From Marinimicrobium agarilyticum DSM 16975 (GTDB taxonomy: Bacteria > Pseudomonadota > Gammaproteobacteria > Pseudomonadales > Cellvibrionaceae): a DNA stretch of 64,000 nucleotides. Location of the stretch: the NCBI RefSeq assembly GCF_000423345.1, contig NZ_AUHU01000003.1, positions 310,001-374,000 on the forward strand. The letters run 5' to 3'. Positions 49,801-58,024 of the stretch are shown here, piece after piece. The notes beneath the pieces are model-generated. The model saw only the letters and a program-made list of their open reading frames with translations. It had not been told where the DNA came from and did no database searches. Positions within the stretch are counted from its first letter, which is position 1, and every line of letters begins with the position of its first letter. The translations under genes and the position numbers were made by a program.

Positions 49801-49911
49801 GGGTCGGTGCGGGGCATAGGGTTGCTGGACCGTGGAGCGAGGGACTCGCGATTCGAGCCCCCAGGGATGGGTTTACGGCGTGTCCAGCAACCCTATGCCC
49901 CGTTCCGACCC
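49801..49911. repeat. Hairpin-capped repeat E2 (51-nt core, 30-bp private arms)
   Basis: Arms 49801-49830 and 49882-49911 are complementary at 28 of 30 positions. The core (49831-49881, CGTGGAGCGAGGG...ACGGCGT) has GCGAG-GGA-CTCGC where E1 has GCGGG-GGA-CCCGC. It lies 112 bp from E3 in opposite orientation and about 85 bp before the TRAP transporter start. The remaining sequence of the 434-bp pntB-dctP gap shows nothing else. Confidence 0.87.
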
Positions 49912-49997
49912 GGTACAACGAAGTACAAAGCCTTCCGTTGAGAGAGCGAAAGGTGGGCTGTATGATGGTCAACACGACAATAAGAGAGAAGGTCCTT

Positions 49998-51008
49998 ATG
50001 CAAAAGATACGAGACAACAAACGATCCAGTTGGAGAGGTTGGTCGCGCTTGTTGGCCGGCCTGGCCATCGCCGCCCTGCTTGCGGGTTGCGACGCCGTGG
50101 TGGACAAGACCGTGCACCTGAAAATGGGCCACGACCTCGACCAGAGCACCCCCGTGCACAAAGCCATGGTTCATATGGCTGAACGGCTCGAAGAACTTTC
50201 CGACGGCAGCATGGAACTCAAAGTCTACTCCAACGGCCAGCTCGGCTCAGAGCGAGAGCTCATCGAACTGCTCCAGATTGGCAGCCTGGCCATGACCAAA
50301 GTCTCCGCCAGCCCCATGGAAAGCTTCGTGCCCAAGATGAAAATCTTCAGCATTCCCTACGTCTTCCGGGACCACGAACATTTCTGGCAGGTTCTGGAGA
50401 GCGACATTGGCCGCGACATGCTGGCCGCCGGTGAAACCGTGGGACTGCGTGGCCTGGGTTACTACGACGCCGGCAGCCGGAGTTTCTACACCGTCGATAC
50501 CCCGGTCCATAAACCTTCCGACCTGAATGGTCTGAAAATCCGCGTTCAGGAAAGCCAGACCTCCATGCAGATGGTCAGCGCGCTGGGGGGCTCTCCCACC
50601 CCCGTTTCCTGGGGTGAGCTTTATACTGCCCTGTCCCAGGGCGTGGTTGATGGAGCGGAAAACAACCCGCCCAGCTTTTTCATCTCCAAGCACTACGAAG
50701 TGTGCAAGTACTACACCCTGGATGAACACACTTACGTGCCCGATGTGGTCCTGATCAGTGACTATGTGTGGGACAGCCTTACCGAGCAACAGCAGCAGTG
50801 GCTTCAGCAGGCCATGGACGAGTCGGTCGAGTACCAGAAAAAGCTTTGGGCCGAGGCCACCGACCACGCGCTGGAGGAAGTCCAGAAGGCAGGTGTTGAG
50901 ATCATTCGTCCCGACAAAACCCTGTTTATGGATCAGGTAGAGAGCATGCACGACGCCTACAAGGGCGAGCCGGTGTATGATCTGTTGCAACAGATTCAGT
51001 CCATGTAA
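49998..51008 (+). CDS. dctP: TRAP transporter solute-binding lipoprotein (DctP family)
   Basis: 336 residues from ATG 49998, with GAGAAGG upstream; longer frames lack a signal. The hydrophobic start ends in a lipobox (AALLAGC), so unlike most soluble TRAP binding proteins this one is predicted to be membrane-tethered. DctP features: LKMGHDLDQSTPVHKAMVHMAERLEELSDGSMELKVYSNGQLGSERELIELLQIGSL, an Arg in LNGLKIRVQESQ that binds a carboxylate, and WGELYTALSQGVVDGAENNPPSFF. The UxuB/KdgK/pectinase surroundings suggest a uronate or oligo-uronide ligand. Followed by dctQ and dctM. Confidence 0.92.
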   Translation: MQKIRDNKRSSWRGWSRLLAGLAIAALLAGCDAVVDKTVHLKMGHDLDQSTPVHKAMVHMAERLEELSDGSMELKVYSNGQLGSERELIELLQIGSLAMTKVSASPMESFVPKMKIFSIPYVFRDHEHFWQVLESDIGRDMLAAGETVGLRGLGYYDAGSRSFYTVDTPVHKPSDLNGLKIRVQESQTSMQMVSALGGSPTPVSWGELYTALSQGVVDGAENNPPSFFISKHYEVCKYYTLDEHTYVPDVVLISDYVWDSLTEQQQQWLQQAMDESVEYQKKLWAEATDHALEEVQKAGVEIIRPDKTLFMDQVESMHDAYKGEPVYDLLQQIQSM

Positions 51009-51025
51009 GGACAGGAGCAATAACG

Positions 51026-51526
51026 ATGAAAAGCGTAATGAATGGCATTGATAGTGTGCTCAAGTGGGTGTTGACCGTCCTTATGGCGGTGATGGTTCTA
51101 GACGTGACCTGGCAGGTCGTCACTCGTTTTATCCTGTCCGAGCCGAGCTCGGTGACCGAGGAGTTGGCGCGTTTTCTTCTTGTCTGGATCGGCCTGCTGG
51201 GCGCCGCCTACGCGTTTCGCGTGCGCGCCCACTTGGGGCTGGATCTTTTGACGTCCAATCTGCCCGTCCAGTCGAGGAAGAAAGTGGAAATTCTGATCAA
51301 TGTTATCTGCTTTCTCTTCGCCGCAACGGTCATGGTCTATGGCGGCGCGAAGCTCGTGGCACTGACCCTCGACCTTAACCAGACGTCCCCGGCACTGCAG
51401 GTCCCCATGGGGTATATCTACACCGTCATTCCGCTCAGTGGGTTGCTTATCTGCTTGTTTGCGGTGGACCACATTATTCAGGGTTATGTGCCCAGTCACG
51501 AAGAAGAAGGCTTGCCAGTCGATTGA
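51026..51526 (+). CDS. dctQ: TRAP transporter small membrane subunit (DctQ)
   Basis: 166 residues, four membrane helices (about 14-38, 48-70, 90-112, 130-152). Typical elements are VTWQVVTRFILSEPSSVTEELARFLLVWIGLLGAAYAFRVRAHLGLDLL, and MGYIYTVIPLSGLLICLFAVDHI. It pairs with DctM to form the permease. It begins 17 bp after dctP. Confidence 0.93.
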   Translation: MKSVMNGIDSVLKWVLTVLMAVMVLDVTWQVVTRFILSEPSSVTEELARFLLVWIGLLGAAYAFRVRAHLGLDLLTSNLPVQSRKKVEILINVICFLFAATVMVYGGAKLVALTLDLNQTSPALQVPMGYIYTVIPLSGLLICLFAVDHIIQGYVPSHEEEGLPVD

Positions 51527-51563
51527 TCCTGGCCGAGCCCGACAATAATAGAGGCGAAGATTT

Positions 51564-52865
51564 ATGGAATTCTCAATTGTAGTCCTGGTTGTCAGCTTCG
51601 TGATCCTGCTGGCATTGAACGTACCCATTGCAATCAGTATTGGTGTTTCCACCGTGCTGACCATGCTGTTTACCATCGACTTCCAACCGGCGATGATGAC
51701 CGTTGCCCAACGTATGGCCGGGGGGATTAACAGCTTTGCGTTGCTGGCGATTCCATTTTTTATCCTGTCCGGGATATTGATGGGGCAGGGCGGTATTGCC
51801 CATCGCCTGATTGAATTTGCCAAAGTGTTCTTTGGCATGCTTCCCGGTGGTTTGGCGTTTGTGAACGTCATCAGTTGCACGCTGTTTGGCGCCATTTCCG
51901 GTTCGGCCGTGGCGGCGACCTCTGCGGTGGGTGGCTTTATGGTGCCGGCAATGACCAAAGAGGGTTACGATCGTGGTTTCTCCGGTGCCGTGACCGTGAC
52001 CGCTTCTACCACTGGGTTGTTGATTCCGCCCAGTAACGTGTTGATTGTGTACTCTCTGGCCAGCGGCGGTGTTTCCATCGCCGCCTTGTTCATTGCCGGT
52101 TATATACCTGGCCTGTTGTTGATGGCGGGCCTCATGACAGTCTGCGGTATCTGGGCCAAGCTCAAAGGTTACCCGGTAGGCGATCGAATTCCCTTTCGGG
52201 ATGCGGTTAAAAAAACCATTGATGCCATTCCCAGTCTTTTGCTGATTCTGATTGTCATCGGTGGGATTGTGGCGGGGTATTTTACCGCGACTGAAGCCAG
52301 TGTGATTGCCGTGCTCTATGCCCTGGCACTTTCGGTTGTTTTCTACCGGGAGGTGAAGGTCAAGGAGCTACCGGGGATTCTGATCAAATCGGTAGAGACC
52401 ACGGCCATCGTAATGTTGTTGATCGGTACCTCCACCGCCATGTCCTGGGTTATGTCCTATGAGAATATTCCCCAGACCATCAGTAGCGCCTTGGTTGCGC
52501 TCAGCGACAACCCTTACGTGATTCTGCTGACCATTAACCTGATCCTTCTGGTGGTCGGTATCTTTATGGATATGACCCCCGCGGTGCTTATTTTTACTCC
52601 GATTTTCCTGCCCGTGGTGACTGAGCTCGGAATGTCACCCCTGCACTTCGGTATTATGATCGTACTGAATCTTTGTATCGGGCTCTGTACGCCCCCGGTG
52701 GGCAGTGTACTCTTTGTGGGGTGCGGGATCGCGAAAACCACCATTGCCAAAATGTTCAAGCCATTGTTGCCGCTATACGCCGCCATGTTTGTCGTTCTTC
52801 TGTTGGTCACCTATGTGCCGGCGCTGAGCGAAGCATTGCCGCGTTTCTTCGGGCTGTATGATTGA
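51564..52865 (+). CDS. dctM: TRAP transporter large permease subunit (DctM)
   Basis: 433 residues, about 12 membrane helices. DctM signatures are LAIPFFILSGILMGQGGIAHRLIEFAKVFFGMLPGGLAFVNVISCTLFGAISGSAVAATSAVGG, MTKEGYDRGFSGAVTVTASTTGLLIPPSNVLIVYSL and LCTPPVGSVLFVGCGIAKTTI. It drives sodium-coupled import together with DctP and DctQ. The gene ends 55 bp from the convergent kdgK stop; a GC-rich hairpin without a clear T run lies in between. Confidence 0.94.
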   Translation: MEFSIVVLVVSFVILLALNVPIAISIGVSTVLTMLFTIDFQPAMMTVAQRMAGGINSFALLAIPFFILSGILMGQGGIAHRLIEFAKVFFGMLPGGLAFVNVISCTLFGAISGSAVAATSAVGGFMVPAMTKEGYDRGFSGAVTVTASTTGLLIPPSNVLIVYSLASGGVSIAALFIAGYIPGLLLMAGLMTVCGIWAKLKGYPVGDRIPFRDAVKKTIDAIPSLLLILIVIGGIVAGYFTATEASVIAVLYALALSVVFYREVKVKELPGILIKSVETTAIVMLLIGTSTAMSWVMSYENIPQTISSALVALSDNPYVILLTINLILLVVGIFMDMTPAVLIFTPIFLPVVTELGMSPLHFGIMIVLNLCIGLCTPPVGSVLFVGCGIAKTTIAKMFKPLLPLYAAMFVVLLLVTYVPALSEALPRFFGLYD

Positions 52866-52919
52866 ACGAGATGGGCGGGAGTGAGAGAGGGGCGTCCGAG
52901 GGGGCGCCCCCCGAAGTCT

Positions 52920-53855
52920 TTAATTGTTCAGGTGCTGTTCAAACAAGGTCTTTTCGATAACGCCACCGCGGTGTTGAATCACAATACGGGCACTGCGAGT
53001 CCCGTTAGCGGCGGATTCCTCCGGGGATGCGCCTTCAAGCCGGGCGGCCAAGTAGCCAGCGTTAAAGGTATCGCCGGCGCCCGTGGTATCAACGACGTTG
53101 TCTACTTTGGGAACCGGAACGCGAGTCTCCTGTCCGTCGATGATCAGAATGGTTTCTTCGGCGCCGCGTTTGAGCACCAATTCGGGGACCTTGGCACAGC
53201 GCTTTTTACAGCCTTCGACGGAGTCGTCGCCCCAGAGCAGCTGCTCGTCGTCCAAGGTCAGCAGCGCTATGTCGGTCAATGCCAACATGGATTGCATCGC
53301 TTTCTGGGCTTGTTCAGAACTGCTCCAGAGACGGGGACGGTAGTTGCTATCGAAAACGATTTTGACGCCTTTTGTACGCAGGTTTTTCAGCGCATCGAAC
53401 AGGCTCGAGCGCGCAGCCTCACTCATGATCGCCAGGGTGATGCCGCTCAAGTACACCGCGTCGAAGGCTTGCAGCTGCTGATACAATTGCACACTGTCAT
53501 TGGGGTCGGAAAACAACTCGCGCGCGGGAGCTTCCCGGCGCCAGTAGAAAAACTCGCGCTCGCCATCGGGCGTGTTGCGGATGATGTAAAGCCCCGGTGA
53601 GCGGCCGGGAACGCGGGTGATCATCCCGGTGCCGATGCCTTCATCGTGCATCCGTTGGATGATCTGGTCGCTATAGGGGTCGTCGCCCAAACGGGTGACG
53701 TAGTCGGTCTGAAGACCCAGCCGGGCCATGTACACCGAGGTATTGTAAGTGTCGCCTGCGTAGGAGAGCGCCTTGATTTCTCGGGTCTCTTCCTGCGCGG
53801 TGGGGTAGGGCGAAAGTTCCACCATCACTTCGCCGACTGCTGCTATACGTGCCAT
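52920..53855 (-). CDS. kdgK: 2-keto-3-deoxygluconate kinase (PfkB family)
   Basis: 311 residues. PfkB/ribokinase fold: GEVMVELSP at the start, YAGDTYNTSVYMARLG, substrate-contact segment YIIRNTPDGEREFFYWRREAPARELF typical of KDG kinase, and NVVDTTGAGDTFNAGYLAARL with anion hole and catalytic Asp. It phosphorylates KDG to KDPG, joining the kduI/kduD and uxuB/uxaA branches. It is convergent to the TRAP operon and divergent from uxuB (216 bp apart), where shared control is possible. KDPG aldolase is not in the window. Confidence 0.93.
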   Translation of the reverse strand: MARIAAVGEVMVELSPYPTAQEETREIKALSYAGDTYNTSVYMARLGLQTDYVTRLGDDPYSDQIIQRMHDEGIGTGMITRVPGRSPGLYIIRNTPDGEREFFYWRREAPARELFSDPNDSVQLYQQLQAFDAVYLSGITLAIMSEAARSSLFDALKNLRTKGVKIVFDSNYRPRLWSSSEQAQKAMQSMLALTDIALLTLDDEQLLWGDDSVEGCKKRCAKVPELVLKRGAEETILIIDGQETRVPVPKVDNVVDTTGAGDTFNAGYLAARLEGASPEESAANGTRSARIVIQHRGGVIEKTLFEQHLNN

Positions 53856-54071
53856 AAAAGCGTGCCTGTAGGTCGATATCGGTCGTTAGAAATTGGAAAG
53901 CCGCACGGGTGTCGTTGAGTTATTGTTGAGCGGCTGATGTCGGGTAATGAACAGAAAATATACCACCGTGGGAGTGTGATTGCCAATTGAGAGCCCGCTA
54001 GCATAAACCGGCGAACCGACCGGTGGCGGGCGTGAAACCAGTCAGTATCAACCGAACGAAAGAGTGATGTT

Positions 54072-55550
54072 ATGAAGCGTTTAAGCAATGAGACCCTGAG
54101 CCAGTTACCGTCTGCGGTGCAGACACCGCGTTACGATCGGTCCGCTCTCAAAGCGGGTATTGTGCACCTGGGCATTGGTGCTTTCCACCGCGCCCACCAG
54201 GCTTTCTATACCGAAGCGGTGCTTAACCAGTTTGGTGGCGATTGGGGCATTATCGGGTGCAGCCTGCGCTCGGCCGGTGTGCGCGACCAACTGGTTCCCC
54301 AGGATGGCCTGTACACGCTGGTAGAGCGCTCCAGTGACAGCGAAAAGTTTCAGGTGATCGGCGCTGTCCGGGACGTAATGGTCGGGCCTCAGGACCCTGC
54401 CGCTCTGGTGGCGACCATGGCCGATCCGGCCATTAAAATCGTCTCGATGACGGTGACGGAAAAGGGTTACTGCCACGACCCTGCCACCGGGGACCTGAAC
54501 CTGAACAACCCGGACATTCGTCATGACCTGAAAAACCTGCACGCGCCCAAGTCCGCCATTGGCTACCTGGCGGCGGCTCTTAAAGCCAGAATGGAAGCCG
54601 GCGTTGCAAGTTTCACCGCGTTGAGCTGTGACAACCTGCCAAACAACGGTCAGGTATTGGAGAAAGCGCTGCACCAGTTTGCCGAGCAGGTTTCTGCCGA
54701 CTTTGCCCAGTGGGTCAAAGACAATACGACTTTCCCCTGTACGATGATCGACCGCATTGTGCCAGCGACCACCGAGGAGGATCGCATCCACGTTGAGAAT
54801 ACAATCGGTTTGAGGGATGAGGGGACCGTATTTACCGAGCCTTTCACTCAGTGGGTTATTGAAGACAACTTCGCCAACGGTCGTCCACAGTGGGAGGAGG
54901 TCGGAGCGCAGTTGGTCGATGAAGTGGAAGTGTTCGAGAAGATCAAACTGCGCCTTCTCAATGGAGCTCACTCCACCCTGGCCTATGCGGGTTACCTGGC
55001 GGGTTTCGACTATGTGAGTGAGGTGATGGCCGAGCCGGCTTTTGTCAAAATGGTGGAAACCTATCACGCTCGGGAGGCCGGTGAAACGGTCACTGCACCG
55101 GAAGGCTTTGATATCGAATTCTACAAAGAGCAGCTGCGCGACCGGTTCCGCAATAAGTCGCTCAAGCATCGCACCTGGCAGATCGCAATGGACGGGTCGC
55201 AGAAGTTACCGCAACGGTTGTTGCATACACTGCGCGAGCAGCTGAACGGCCCGGGACACATTGACATCATTACGCTCGGCGTTGCGGCGTGGATCCGCTA
55301 CGTTTCCGGCGTGGATGAGAACGGACAGCCAATCGACGTGTCGGACCCCCTGGCTAAAACCTTGCGCGATGCCTGCGACTCTGCTGAGGGCGATCCCGCA
55401 GCGATAGTCAAGGCAGTGGTCGGAATCAAAGAGGTTTTTGGCTCCGACCTGTTGTCGGAACCCCGTTTCCTTGAAGCGACCACAGCTTGGCTTGAAGCCT
55501 TTTATGATAAGGGCGTATTGGCCACCGTGAGGCAGCACTTTGGCGGCTGA
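54072..55550 (+). CDS. uxuB: Fructuronate reductase / mannitol dehydrogenase family
   Basis: 492 residues, the length of UxuB/MtlK long-chain dehydrogenases. N-terminal nucleotide-binding start IVHLGIGAFHRAHQAFYTEAV, VTEKGYCHD, then ALSCDNLPNNGQVLEKAL and MIDRIVPATTEEDR. The catalytic Lys/Asn/His helix is KIKLRLLNGAHSTLAYAGYLAG. In this context it reduces fructuronate to mannonate (UxuB), feeding UxuA or a related dehydratase that is not in the window. Tagaturonate reductase or mannitol dehydrogenase cannot be excluded. Confidence 0.9.
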   Translation: MKRLSNETLSQLPSAVQTPRYDRSALKAGIVHLGIGAFHRAHQAFYTEAVLNQFGGDWGIIGCSLRSAGVRDQLVPQDGLYTLVERSSDSEKFQVIGAVRDVMVGPQDPAALVATMADPAIKIVSMTVTEKGYCHDPATGDLNLNNPDIRHDLKNLHAPKSAIGYLAAALKARMEAGVASFTALSCDNLPNNGQVLEKALHQFAEQVSADFAQWVKDNTTFPCTMIDRIVPATTEEDRIHVENTIGLRDEGTVFTEPFTQWVIEDNFANGRPQWEEVGAQLVDEVEVFEKIKLRLLNGAHSTLAYAGYLAGFDYVSEVMAEPAFVKMVETYHAREAGETVTAPEGFDIEFYKEQLRDRFRNKSLKHRTWQIAMDGSQKLPQRLLHTLREQLNGPGHIDIITLGVAAWIRYVSGVDENGQPIDVSDPLAKTLRDACDSAEGDPAAIVKAVVGIKEVFGSDLLSEPRFLEATTAWLEAFYDKGVLATVRQHFGG

Positions 55551-55650
55551 CGGCGGGCAATTTACCCGCCTGTACGCTCCAGTAAGGCGGGGCCCAAATG
55601 GCCCTGCCCCGATACCCAAAAGAATAAAAATATTCTGGGAGATAAAGTAG

Positions 55651-56760
55651 ATGAAAGCTTTCCTGTTATTTCTGGTGGTGTGGTCCGCTGTCGTACTTCC
55701 GGGTTGCGACGCCGCCGGTGATGAGTTTCATGCTGTGGTCGATGAGCAGGGCGAAACCGTTAACGGCCTTCCGGTTTTCACCTCCATTGAGGCGGCTCTC
55801 AAGGCCGCCCCAGCCGATAGAGAAAACCCCTACCGTATTCTGATCCGTGCGGGCGAGTATCGTGAGAAGCTATTGATCGACAAGCCCAATATTCACCTGG
55901 TCGGTGAGGGAATACATAAAACCCGAATTCACTACGATGATTATGCGGGCAAGCCCGATGGTGAAGGCGCAGAGCTGGGCACTTTTAGGAGCTTCGTGGT
56001 TAAAGTCACCAGTACCGATGTGCATTTTTATCACTTGAGCATTGAGAACCGCTTTGATTTTCCCGCTAACGATGCCCGAAGCAAGGAGGACCCCGCCAGG
56101 GTCAGCGGCAGCCAGGCGGTCGCCCTGCATCTGGATAAGGGCAGCGATCGGGTTCTGGCCAGAGACGTCCAGTTGCTCGGACACCAAGATACCCTCTACG
56201 CCAATGGCCACCGCGCCTGGTTTGACCAGAGCCGGATAGCCGGCAATGTGGACTTCATCTTTGGTGCGGGAAATGTGGTTTTCACCGATACAGAGATCGT
56301 CACGACCGCGAGAGGGAAAGTGCATGATACCCACGGGTATGTGACCGCTCCCTCTACGAATATCGACTTTGAATTTGGCTTCACGTTTATCAACTGCGAC
56401 CTGACTCATGAGCCCTCAGTGCCGGAGGATAGCGTGTCATTGGGTCGCCCCTGGCACCCCACCACCACTTTCCCCGACGGCCGTTATGCCAACCCGGACG
56501 CGATTGGTAAGTCGGTTTTTATCGGCTGCCGGATGGCGGCCCACATCAAAGAATCCGGTTGGTCTAAAATGGGGGGGACGGCCCCAAACGGCAAGCGCAT
56601 CTACTTCTATCCAGAAGATTCGCGCTTTTTCGAATACGGCAGTGAGGGGCCGGGTGCCCACCGGAATGAAAGCCGCCGACGCCTGAGCGGTACAGAAGTA
56701 AAGCAGTACACGCTCGATCGCATACTCGGTGACTGGGATCCACAAAAAAACGGATCATAA
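55651..56760 (+). CDS. Pectin methylesterase (CE8), lipoprotein
   Basis: 369 residues. The lipobox ends in VVLPGC near residue 19, so it is membrane-tethered. A right-handed beta-helix carries the CE8 motifs: LLGHQDTLY with catalytic Asp180, GNVDFIFGAGNVVF with nucleophile Asp201, YVTAPS, and LGRPW with Arg266. It removes methyl groups from homogalacturonan before lyases act. It lies 100 bp after uxuB on the same strand and ends at a strong terminator shared with the convergent aldolase gene. Confidence 0.94.
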   Translation: MKAFLLFLVVWSAVVLPGCDAAGDEFHAVVDEQGETVNGLPVFTSIEAALKAAPADRENPYRILIRAGEYREKLLIDKPNIHLVGEGIHKTRIHYDDYAGKPDGEGAELGTFRSFVVKVTSTDVHFYHLSIENRFDFPANDARSKEDPARVSGSQAVALHLDKGSDRVLARDVQLLGHQDTLYANGHRAWFDQSRIAGNVDFIFGAGNVVFTDTEIVTTARGKVHDTHGYVTAPSTNIDFEFGFTFINCDLTHEPSVPEDSVSLGRPWHPTTTFPDGRYANPDAIGKSVFIGCRMAAHIKESGWSKMGGTAPNGKRIYFYPEDSRFFEYGSEGPGAHRNESRRRLSGTEVKQYTLDRILGDWDPQKNGS

Positions 56761-56786
56761 AAAAACCGGGCTCAGGCCCGGTTTTT
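56761..56786. terminator. Bidirectional intrinsic terminator
   Basis: AAAAACCGGGC (56761-56771), loop TCAG, GCCCGGTTTTT (56776-56786). T runs lie on both strands, so it ends the pectin methylesterase gene on the plus strand and the aldolase gene on the minus strand. Confidence 0.92.
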
Positions 56787-56805
56787 GTTTCCGTGATGTT
56801 GTCCA

Positions 56806-57858
56806 TCAGGCGATGGTGATATCCCGGTCCAGGTAAACATCCTGAATGGCCTGCAACAGTTCTATGCCATCCCCCATTGGGCGCTGAAAGGCTTTTCGTC
56901 CGGAGATCAACCCCATACCGCCGGCGCGCTTGTTGATGACCGCGGTGCGCACCGCCTGTGACAGGTCGCCGCTGCCATTGGAAGCGCCGCCGGAGTTGAT
57001 GAGTCCGATGCGCCCCATATAGCAGTTTGCCACCTGGTAACGTACCAGGTCGATGGGATGGTCGCTGCTCAGGTCGCTGTACACTTTCGGATGGGTCTTG
57101 CCCACCTTGACCGCGTTAAAGCCGCCGTTGTTCTCCGCCATTTTCTGTTTGATGATATCGGCCTTGATGGTCACGCCCAAGTGGTTCGCCTGGCCGGTCA
57201 GGTCGGCCGAAGTATGGTAGTCCACACCCTCCTGTTTGAAGTCACTGTTGCGCAAGTAGGTCCAGAGGATGGTGACCATGCCCAGTTCATGGGCCTGTTC
57301 AAAAGCAGCACTGATCTCCTGCAGTTGGCGACGCGAGTTTTCCGAACCGAAGTAAATCGTAGCGCCTATGGCCACAGCACCCATGTCGTGGGCCTGTTTG
57401 ACCTGGCCGAACAGCGTCTGGTCATAGCTGGTGGGGTAGACCAGAGCATCGTTGTGGTTGAGCTTCACCACGAAGGGAATTTTATGGGCGTACTGCCGGG
57501 CGACCGAGCCCAGCGCTCCCATGGTTGATGCCACAGCGTTGCAGCCCCCTTCGATCGCCAGTTCGACAATATTCTTCGGATCGAAGTAGAGCGGGTTCGG
57601 GGCGAATGAGGCTCCAGCCGAGTGCTCGATACCCTGGTCTACGGGCAGCATGGACAGGTAGCCAGTGCCGCCAAGGCGGCCATGGTTGAGCAGCTGTTGG
57701 TAGCTTCTTAACACTGGAATGGGACGATCGGTCTGGCTCAGGGTGTTGCCGACGTAGTCGGCACCGGGCAGAGTGAGTTGTTCGGATGCGATTTTCTCAC
57801 AGCGGTGAGCCAGCAGACTGTCCGCTTCCTCACCGAGCAGTTGGGCGATGTCTTTCAT
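56806..57858 (-). CDS. fbaB: Class I fructose-bisphosphate aldolase (FbaB/DhnA type)
   Basis: 350 residues, exactly the length of E. coli FbaB, from ATG 57858; the longer frame to 57954 has no support. DhnA-type signatures: [69 protein letters not shown], and the Schiff-base region [14 protein letters not shown], then [17 protein letters not shown] with phosphate-binding GG. It cleaves FBP to DHAP and G3P without metal. It is placed next to a PPi-type phosphofructokinase gene on the same strand, suggesting a reversible glycolytic pair. Confidence 0.93.
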   Translation of the reverse strand: MKDIAQLLGEEADSLLAHRCEKIASEQLTLPGADYVGNTLSQTDRPIPVLRSYQQLLNHGRLGGTGYLSMLPVDQGIEHSAGASFAPNPLYFDPKNIVELAIEGGCNAVASTMGALGSVARQYAHKIPFVVKLNHNDALVYPTSYDQTLFGQVKQAHDMGAVAIGATIYFGSENSRRQLQEISAAFEQAHELGMVTILWTYLRNSDFKQEGVDYHTSADLTGQANHLGVTIKADIIKQKMAENNGGFNAVKVGKTHPKVYSDLSSDHPIDLVRYQVANCYMGRIGLINSGGASNGSGDLSQAVRTAVINKRAGGMGLISGRKAFQRPMGDGIELLQAIQDVYLDRDITIA

Positions 57859-58024
57859 ATCTCTTGTCTCTCTCAGTTGATTGATAATGCGCATTGACAT
57901 GCGTCTATCGTTTTGGCCACCGACGAAAGCCGGTAGCGTCTCCCTCTCCATCATGGTTGCGGTCGGTGGGGAATGCTCTCACCCATTCCCTTTGATCGCC
58001 GACAGTAACCATCATGTCTTTTGA

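Noticed and set aside
49831-49881. tRNA-like segment (GATTCGAGCC resembles a T-loop) in the element core
   Set aside because: The arms are far longer than an acceptor stem, there is no anticodon or D arm, and the hairpin supported by covariation is GCGRG/CYCGC, not a T arm.
52883-52915. GC-rich palindrome between dctM and kdgK as a bidirectional terminator
   Set aside because: The stem is imperfect and lacks T runs on both strands.
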